Source: Peptococcaceae bacterium 1198_IL3148
GTDB taxonomy: Bacteria; Bacillota; Desulfotomaculia; Desulfotomaculales; Desulfohalotomaculaceae
Direction of reading: 5' to 3'
Assembly: GCA_036763105.1 (NCBI GenBank)
Contig: JBAIYS010000001.1
Coordinates: forward strand, 124,001 to 188,000
Length of the DNA stretch: 64,000 nt
In this document: positions 59,728 to 64,000 of the stretch, piece by piece
Layout of the letters: every line of letters starts with the position of its first letter
Position numbering within the stretch: position 1 is the stretch's first letter
The notes under the pieces: model-generated
The model's input: the letters and a program-made list of their open reading frames with translations, nothing else
Database searches by the model: none
What the model was told of the DNA's origin: nothing
Program-made: the position numbers and the translations under genes

Positions 59728-60387
59728 ATTACTACTTACCTTGAAATCCTCCCAGAGCTATTGCGTGGGGCCGGTGTCACCATTCAACTGCTGTTGGTCT
59801 CAACTTTATTGGCCTTTACCATCGCCTTTATAGCGGGGTTAGGACGGGTGTCAAAACACTTTTTAGTGCGCAAGCTGACCGCAGTTTATGTAGAGGTGTT
59901 CCGCGGCACATCACTATTGGTACAAATGTTTTGGATATTCTTTGCACTACCACTGGCCTTTGGTCTGGAGCTATCCCCCTTCTGGACCGGCGTTATCGCC
60001 CTGGGGTTAAATTATGGCGCCTATGCTTCAGAAATCGTCCGCAGCGCCATAACGGCCATTCCTAAGGGGCAAACCGAAGCAGCCATTGCTTTAAATATGA
60101 CCCGTTGGCAACGGATGAGGTTGGTAATATTACCCCAGGCCTTTAGAATTATGCTACCTGGTTTCGGCAATATCTCCATTGAGTTATTAAAGGGCACCTC
60201 ACTGGTATCATTGATAACCATGGCTGACTTAACTTACCAAGGCCTAACATTGCGCAACACCAATATATCTCAAACCACCGAAATTTTTGTGGCGCTGTTA
60301 ATTATCTACTTTATCATTGCGTTACCACTGATCTTTACCACCCGTTACTTGGAACGTAGAACCGCGAGAGGAGTTGCTACCCAATGA
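59728..60387 (+). CDS. ehuC: Ectoine-type ABC permease, apparent ATT start
   Basis: About 219 residues, polar amino-acid/ectoine permease with five helices and the HisM-type EAA segment (AIPKGQTEAAIALNMTRWQ). A TTG at 59761 would cut off TTYLEILPEL, part of the usual N-terminus, and has no SD. Between the ehuB stop (TAA 59707-59709, same frame) and that TTG there is no ATG, GTG or TTG. The SD AAGGGAG (59711-59717) is followed 10 nt later by ATT at 59728, giving MTTYLEILPELLRGAGV. So I place the start at ATT. Confidence 0.78.
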   Translation: MTTYLEILPELLRGAGVTIQLLLVSTLLAFTIAFIAGLGRVSKHFLVRKLTAVYVEVFRGTSLLVQMFWIFFALPLAFGLELSPFWTGVIALGLNYGAYASEIVRSAITAIPKGQTEAAIALNMTRWQRMRLVILPQAFRIMLPGFGNISIELLKGTSLVSLITMADLTYQGLTLRNTNISQTTEIFVALLIIYFIIALPLIFTTRYLERRTARGVATQ

Positions 60388-61139
60388 TTTGGGATTGGAG
60401 TTACACTGTAGAAATCTTCCCCACATTGCTTGACGCCATGTGGGTTGCCCTGGCAGCAACCGTTGTTGCCTATAGCATTTCATTAATATTGGGCCTATTT
60501 ATTACTTTAGCCGGGCGTTCGAGTTTTAAACCACTGATTTGGCTAACTTTGGGTTTCATTTCTTTTATTAGAAGCACACCACCATTGGTCCAATTGTTTT
60601 TTGCCTTCTTTGCCCTACCGCAATTGGGCATTTCATTAAGCGCCTTTGCCACCGGTGTCATTGTACTGGGCATCCATTATAGTACTTATGTGTCTGAAAT
60701 TTATCGTTCAGGCATTGAAGCAATACCAAAGGGGCAATGGGAAGCCAGTAAAGCCTTAAACTTTTCCCAAGCCTATACTTGGCGAAAAATTATTTTACCC
60801 CAGGCCATTCCCCCGGTAATCCCCATGTTGGGCAATTACTTAATAGTAATGTTTAAAGAAACCCCCATGCTATCGGCCATTACCGTGGTGGAAATGCTAC
60901 AAACTGCTAAAATTATTGGCTCTGAAAACTTTAGTTATCTAGAACCCATTACCATTGTGGGGGCGTTATTCTTGCTATTAAGCTACTCTTCATCAATACT
61001 GATTCGCAAACTGGAAAACCGCATGAAATACGCCCATGGCAACAGTAAACCGGTTAAAAGCAAAAATGATACTGTAATGGCAAATGTAGTTTCCACTATC
61101 AAACATGCTTTGAGCATTCGTAAAACGGAAAGGGTGTAA
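60384..61139 (+). CDS. ehuD: Ectoine-type ABC permease
   Basis: A 251-residue permease, second membrane subunit, with five or so helices and EAA motif AIPKGQWEASKALNFSQAYT near 114-133. It overlaps ehuC by 4 nt (ATGA). A C-terminal extension of about 35 charged residues (YAHGNSKPVKSKNDTVMAN ...) beyond the usual length is of unknown use. ehuA follows after 3 nt. Confidence 0.85.
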   Translation: MIWDWSYTVEIFPTLLDAMWVALAATVVAYSISLILGLFITLAGRSSFKPLIWLTLGFISFIRSTPPLVQLFFAFFALPQLGISLSAFATGVIVLGIHYSTYVSEIYRSGIEAIPKGQWEASKALNFSQAYTWRKIILPQAIPPVIPMLGNYLIVMFKETPMLSAITVVEMLQTAKIIGSENFSYLEPITIVGALFLLLSYSSSILIRKLENRMKYAHGNSKPVKSKNDTVMANVVSTIKHALSIRKTERV

Positions 61140-61142
61140 ACT

Positions 61143-61922
61143 TTGCAGATAGATCAACCAATTGTGCAATATCAACAGGTTAGTAAGTCCTTTGGTGATT
61201 TAAAAGTGCTAAAGGAATTGGATTTAGATATCGCCCCGGCAGAAAAAGTGGCATTGATTGGTCCCAGCGGCTCTGGTAAAACAACTTTAATTAGAATGTT
61301 AATGACGCTGGAACAACCCACTTCCGGAGTAATAAAGGTGGCCGGTGAGCCCCTTTGGCACAAAGAAGTGGCTGGCAAGTTGGTGGCTGCCGACAGCAAA
61401 CACTTGCGCCGCATAAGAAGCAACATCGGCATGGTTTTCCAACAGTTTAATTTGTTCCCCCATATGACCATCTTAAAAAACGTCACCGAAGCCCCGATAC
61501 ATGTATTGGGGGTTTCTAAAGAGGAGGCAGAAGCCCGGGCGGTGGATATGCTCAACAAAGTGGGCTTAGGGGATAAGCTAGATTATTATCCTGCCCAACT
61601 GTCCGGCGGTCAGCAGCAACGGGTTGCCATTGCCCGGGCGGTGGTGATGCAACCTAAGGTGATGTTATTTGACGAAGTAACTTCAGCCTTAGACCCAGAA
61701 CTGGTGGGAGAAGTGTTGGCGGTAATTAAAGAACTGGCAGCGGAAACAGATATGGCCATGATGCTGGTCACCCACGAAATGGATTTTGCCCGGGACGTAT
61801 CCGATCGCGTGCTATTCTTGCACGATGGTCAAATTGAAGAACAGGGGCCACCAGAGCAGATATTTGAAAGCCCCCAAAGCCCCCGTTTACAATCCTTTCT
61901 CAGCCGTTTTTTGAGTAACTAG
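61143..61922 (+). CDS. ehuA: Ectoine-type ABC transporter ATPase
   Basis: A 259-residue polar amino-acid type ABC ATPase. Walker [10 protein letters not shown] near 40, Q-loop [10 protein letters not shown] near 98, signature LSGGQQQR near 155, Walker [14 protein letters not shown] near 175, H-loop THEMDFA near 213. Start is TTG at 61143 after AAAGGGTG. It completes ehuBCDA. No ectoine catabolism genes follow. Confidence 0.88.
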   Translation: MQIDQPIVQYQQVSKSFGDLKVLKELDLDIAPAEKVALIGPSGSGKTTLIRMLMTLEQPTSGVIKVAGEPLWHKEVAGKLVAADSKHLRRIRSNIGMVFQQFNLFPHMTILKNVTEAPIHVLGVSKEEAEARAVDMLNKVGLGDKLDYYPAQLSGGQQQRVAIARAVVMQPKVMLFDEVTSALDPELVGEVLAVIKELAAETDMAMMLVTHEMDFARDVSDRVLFLHDGQIEEQGPPEQIFESPQSPRLQSFLSRFLSN

Positions 61923-61925
61923 TTG

Positions 61926-61953
61926 CCAATTATGAATGCTGAATTTGAATTGG
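61926..61953. repeat. Short inverted copy of the AATTC-type repeat
   Basis: CCAATTATGAATGCTGAATT followed by TGAATTGG. The ends are inverted repeats (CCAATT/AATTGG). It lies just after ehuA. Confidence 0.4.
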
Positions 61954-62043
61954 TGCGGTTATGTATAATATTTATCAAAACTCCCATTTCAATGGGTTTG
62001 TGTCGATGTATTCCCATTTTTTTGGTATATAATATGTGACACC

Positions 62044-62070
62044 GTAGGGGCGACCAGAGGTCGCCTCTAC
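62044..62070. repeat. GTAGGGGCGACC stem
   Basis: GTAGGGGCGACC pairs with GGTCGCCTCTAC (one G-T wobble) around AGA. It starts like the larger element at 54796-54885. Between ehuA and xth; could act as a weak terminator. Confidence 0.4.
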
Positions 62071-62110
62071 TACATTTTTCCACAATAGGTGGTGTGGCTG
62101 AATGGATATC

Positions 62111-62890
62111 TCACAACTCAAACTCCGCCACAATGAAGGTGTGATCTGATGGTTTTTCTTTAAGCCTAGGTTCTTTATCTATCCAAGCCTGGGTGGAAAG
62201 TTGCGCCAACGGTTTAGTGGCCCAAATGTGGTCCAACCGCCAACCAACATTGCGTTGTACGCCATTGGGAATCCGATAGTCCCAAAAGGTAAAGTTGCCT
62301 CCCTCTGGCTGATGTTGCCGAAAAACGTCAACAAAGCCCCACTCTTTCACTTGGTTCAACACTTTATGTTCTTCGGGATGAAACATCACCCGTCCCCGCA
62401 GCCTTTTGGGATCGTGGACATCAATATCCTCCAGCGCCACATTAAAATCTCCCAGCCAAAGCAATGGGGCGTCTGGCCTAAAGTGGTGAGCAAAATACTG
62501 ACGCATATGGCTGATATAACTTAGCTTATAGGCAAACTTAGGGCTATTAACATCTTGGCCCTGGGGAATATAACTGTTTACCACCGGAATGCCCTTGACC
62601 ACCGCTTTAATGAACCGGGCTTCACCACTGTCCGCCGGAAATCCCAATTCTTTACTGACATCGGTAATTTCATGGGGACTAACGATGGCAACACCGTTAT
62701 AGGATTTCTGCCCATTAAAAACCACATTAAAACCGGCAGCCTTAATGTCAGCTAATGGAAACTGCTCATCACTCACTTTAGTTTCTTGAATGCACAGCAC
62801 GTCCGGTTGATTTTTATCTAACCATTCAGTCAATATGCCCAATCGGGCTCTAATGGAATTAACATTAAAGCTGGCCACTTTAAACTTCAT
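62111..62890 (-). CDS. xth: Exodeoxyribonuclease III
   Basis: A 259-residue EEP-fold AP endonuclease/3'-5' exonuclease for base-excision repair. Motifs: KVASFNVNSIRARLGIL, DVLCIQETKVSDEQFP near 30-45, SYIPQGQDVNSPKFAYK near 110-127, WLGDFNVALEDIDVHDPKR near 145, WDYRIPNGVQRNVGWRLDHI near 205-224, SDHTFIVAEF at the end. Length as in XthA (about 255-268). SD weak (GGATG). Cupin gene follows upstream on the same strand 21 nt away. Confidence 0.95.
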   Translation of the reverse strand: MKFKVASFNVNSIRARLGILTEWLDKNQPDVLCIQETKVSDEQFPLADIKAAGFNVVFNGQKSYNGVAIVSPHEITDVSKELGFPADSGEARFIKAVVKGIPVVNSYIPQGQDVNSPKFAYKLSYISHMRQYFAHHFRPDAPLLWLGDFNVALEDIDVHDPKRLRGRVMFHPEEHKVLNQVKEWGFVDVFRQHQPEGGNFTFWDYRIPNGVQRNVGWRLDHIWATKPLAQLSTQAWIDKEPRLKEKPSDHTFIVAEFEL

Positions 62891-62911
62891 GCTTAATCAT
62901 CCTAATCTGTA

Positions 62912-63250
62912 TTAACTTTCAAAATTAGCCAATAGGTAGACGTCCTGATCGGTGTTATTTTTTACCCCATGCTCTACTCCCGCCGGTGCGGCCGCCACTG
63001 CCCCTTGGCCACAATCCACCCGTTCCCCGTTAACCAACACACTTCCCACACCACTGATAAAATAAAATACTTCGGTTACATCATGGGTATGGGGCAAAAT
63101 TTCACCACCGGGGACAATTTTAACAAACATATTTTTAAAGCCTAGCCCCTCTTCGCCAGATAGTATCGGGTTGACAAAAACCCCTGGGCTGGTGGCATGG
63201 GGCTTCCACTCTCCTTCTTTAATATTAAACACCAACGTTTTTTTAATCAT
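62912..63250 (-). CDS. Cupin-domain protein
   Basis: A 112-residue single cupin: PGGEILPHTHDVTEVFYFIS near 48-67 and VDCGQGAVAAAPAGVEHGVK near 78-97 give a GXXXXHXH-like metal site. AGGAGG lies 9 nt before ATG. Substrate unknown. It lies divergently from the AOR ferredoxin gene. Confidence 0.85.
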   Translation of the reverse strand: MIKKTLVFNIKEGEWKPHATSPGVFVNPILSGEEGLGFKNMFVKIVPGGEILPHTHDVTEVFYFISGVGSVLVNGERVDCGQGAVAAAPAGVEHGVKNNTDQDVYLLANFES

Positions 63251-63403
63251 CTTCAGTTGCCTCCTTATTTATTGCATGGTATGAATTGAATATATTTTTA
63301 TTATTTCCACAATCATTATACTTTCCCTTTTTTGTTGCTGATTTAATGCATATGACAACAATTTATTGTATAATATGTGAAATCTTTCTTTTAGGAGGGG
63401 CTT

Positions 63404-63817
63404 ATTACGGCTAAAATACTACACGTTAAGGATATGACCAAATGTATCGGTTGCTACTCCTGCATGCTGGCCTGTGCCCGCACCACCAAGCGCAGTTTCT
63501 CCCCCACCAAGGCCGCTCTACAAATTAGAACCGCCGGGGGACTGCAAAGCAAGTTCATTGCGGATATCTGCCGGGGTTGTCTGGATGCTCCCTGTGCCAC
63601 CGCATGTCACTCCAACGCCTTAATTGCCCGGGACGGTGGTGGCGTACGCTTTAATGCTAAAAAATGCATTGGCTGCGGTGATTGTGTAGAGGCTTGTATT
63701 ATCGGAGTACTGGAGTTTGACCAGCAAAATAATCAGCCCTTGGCCTGTATTCAATGCGGTACCTGTGTCCGCTACTGTCCACACCAGGTGCTGATAATGG
63801 AGGAAAGGTCGATATGA
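63404..63817 (+). CDS. AOR-associated ferredoxin, apparent ATT or ACG start
   Basis: About 137 residues with four cluster-type Cys sets: CIGCYSCMLACA, CRGCLDAPCATAC, CIGCGDCVEACI and CIQCGTCVRYCP. Such ferredoxins are encoded directly before aldehyde:ferredoxin oxidoreductase. ATG at 63434 would start inside the first conserved strand and lies 33 nt from the SD. The frame runs upstream from TAG 63392 and has no ATG, GTG or TTG before 63434; AGGAGGGG (63393-63400) is followed by ATT at 63404 and ACG at 63407 (then GCTAAAATACTACACG). I place the start at ATT; ACG is the alternative. Confidence 0.8.
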   Translation: MTAKILHVKDMTKCIGCYSCMLACARTTKRSFSPTKAALQIRTAGGLQSKFIADICRGCLDAPCATACHSNALIARDGGGVRFNAKKCIGCGDCVEACIIGVLEFDQQNNQPLACIQCGTCVRYCPHQVLIMEERSI

Positions 63818-64000
63818 TGACACGCAATCTAAAAATTTTAGACATTAATTTAAATGAACAACGACTGGAAGTTCACCACCGCCAAGACCTCAGCCCCTTT
63901 TTAGGGGGTATTGCTTTGGCTACCAAACTATATGCTGAACTGAGCAACGCCGCGGCAGACCCGCTGGCGCCAGAGCAACCATTAATTTTGGCCAACGGCC
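63814..64000 (+). CDS. aor: Aldehyde:ferredoxin oxidoreductase, 3' end outside window
   Basis: The first 62 codons are visible: MMTRNLKILDINLNEQRLEV, then SPFLGGIALATKLYAEL and PLILANG, the N-terminus of AOR family tungsten/molybdopterin enzymes (binding the pterin later in the protein). They oxidise aldehydes to acids with ferredoxin, or reverse. The start overlaps the ferredoxin gene's stop (ATGA), marking an operon. Whether the metal is W or Mo cannot be seen in the portion available. Confidence 0.8.
   Translation, partial: MMTRNLKILDINLNEQRLEVHHRQDLSPFLGGIALATKLYAELSNAAADPLAPEQPLILANG

Noticed and set aside
63434-63436. ATG 63434 as the ferredoxin start
   Set aside because: It is 33 nt from the SD and would delete the first conserved strand; the upstream non-canonical start fits better.

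Overview
The window looks like chromosomal DNA of an anaerobic, spore-forming, AT-rich Firmicute of the Peptococcaceae / Desulfotomaculum type. This is inferred from gene content: GerM- and SleB-like sporulation proteins, a Tat-exported [FeFe] hydrogenase with an NrfD partner, an HdrA-type flavoprotein, AdhE, an aldehyde:ferredoxin oxidoreductase, rubrerythrin, a B12-dependent glutamate mutase and strong AGGAGG ribosome binding sites. No rRNA, phage, complete IS element or CRISPR array was seen. Three tRNAs are present (Gly-TCC, Val-TAC, Arg-CCG).

Layout. 1-6 kb: DUF4003 protein (cut by the window edge), a chemoreceptor, a MOT1-type oxyanion transporter beside a LysM-TupA fusion, a group II intron remnant and tRNA-Gly. 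6-10 kb: rph-rdgB-yfcE run with a P-loop protein and an MBL hydrolase. 10-16 kb: glutamate catabolism operon glmS-glmL-glmE-mal followed by a 2-hydroxyacyl-CoA-dehydratase-like protein and its activator. 16-24 kb: cell envelope genes (SH3b/AMIN amidase, GerM lipoprotein, L,D-transpeptidase, four-LysM protein). 23.6-26.7 kb: methionine synthase with its reactivation domain as a separate gene. 27-31.5 kb: a 1481-residue HdrA-GltD-HdrA flavoprotein. 31.8-34.3 kb: feoAB with two Fur boxes and a hidden 52-residue zinc-ribbon gene. 34.4-36.1 kb: alanine/glycine symporter behind a tandem glycine riboswitch. 36.5-43 kb: c-di-AMP riboswitch with a LysM-SleB hydrolase, then assorted enzymes, a Rossmann-fold/chemoreceptor fusion, a rhomboid protease and small unknown genes. 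43-48.5 kb: adhE, zinc-ribbon protein, a block of unknown small genes, ferredoxin. 49-52.6 kb: exported hydrogenase operon. 52.7-58.3 kb: flavoprotein, repeats, rubrerythrin/Rrf2, amidohydrolase, nitrilase, CBS protein. 58.5-61.9 kb: a second c-di-AMP riboswitch with terminator in front of an ectoine-type ABC transporter (ehuBCDA). 62-64 kb: xth, cupin, ferredoxin and the start of a tungsten aldehyde oxidoreductase.

Themes. Two c-di-AMP riboswitches tie osmolyte uptake and wall hydrolysis to one second messenger. Low-potential electron chemistry recurs (exported hydrogenase, HdrA fusion, AOR, HgdC-type activator, AdhE). Tungstate/molybdate acquisition genes occur in the same window as a tungsten-family enzyme. 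Three genes (rhomboid, ehuC, AOR-associated ferredoxin) have family-like N-termini and Shine-Dalgarno sequences but no ATG, GTG or TTG in the place expected, which points to non-canonical starts. All assignments come from reading motifs; no database search was run.
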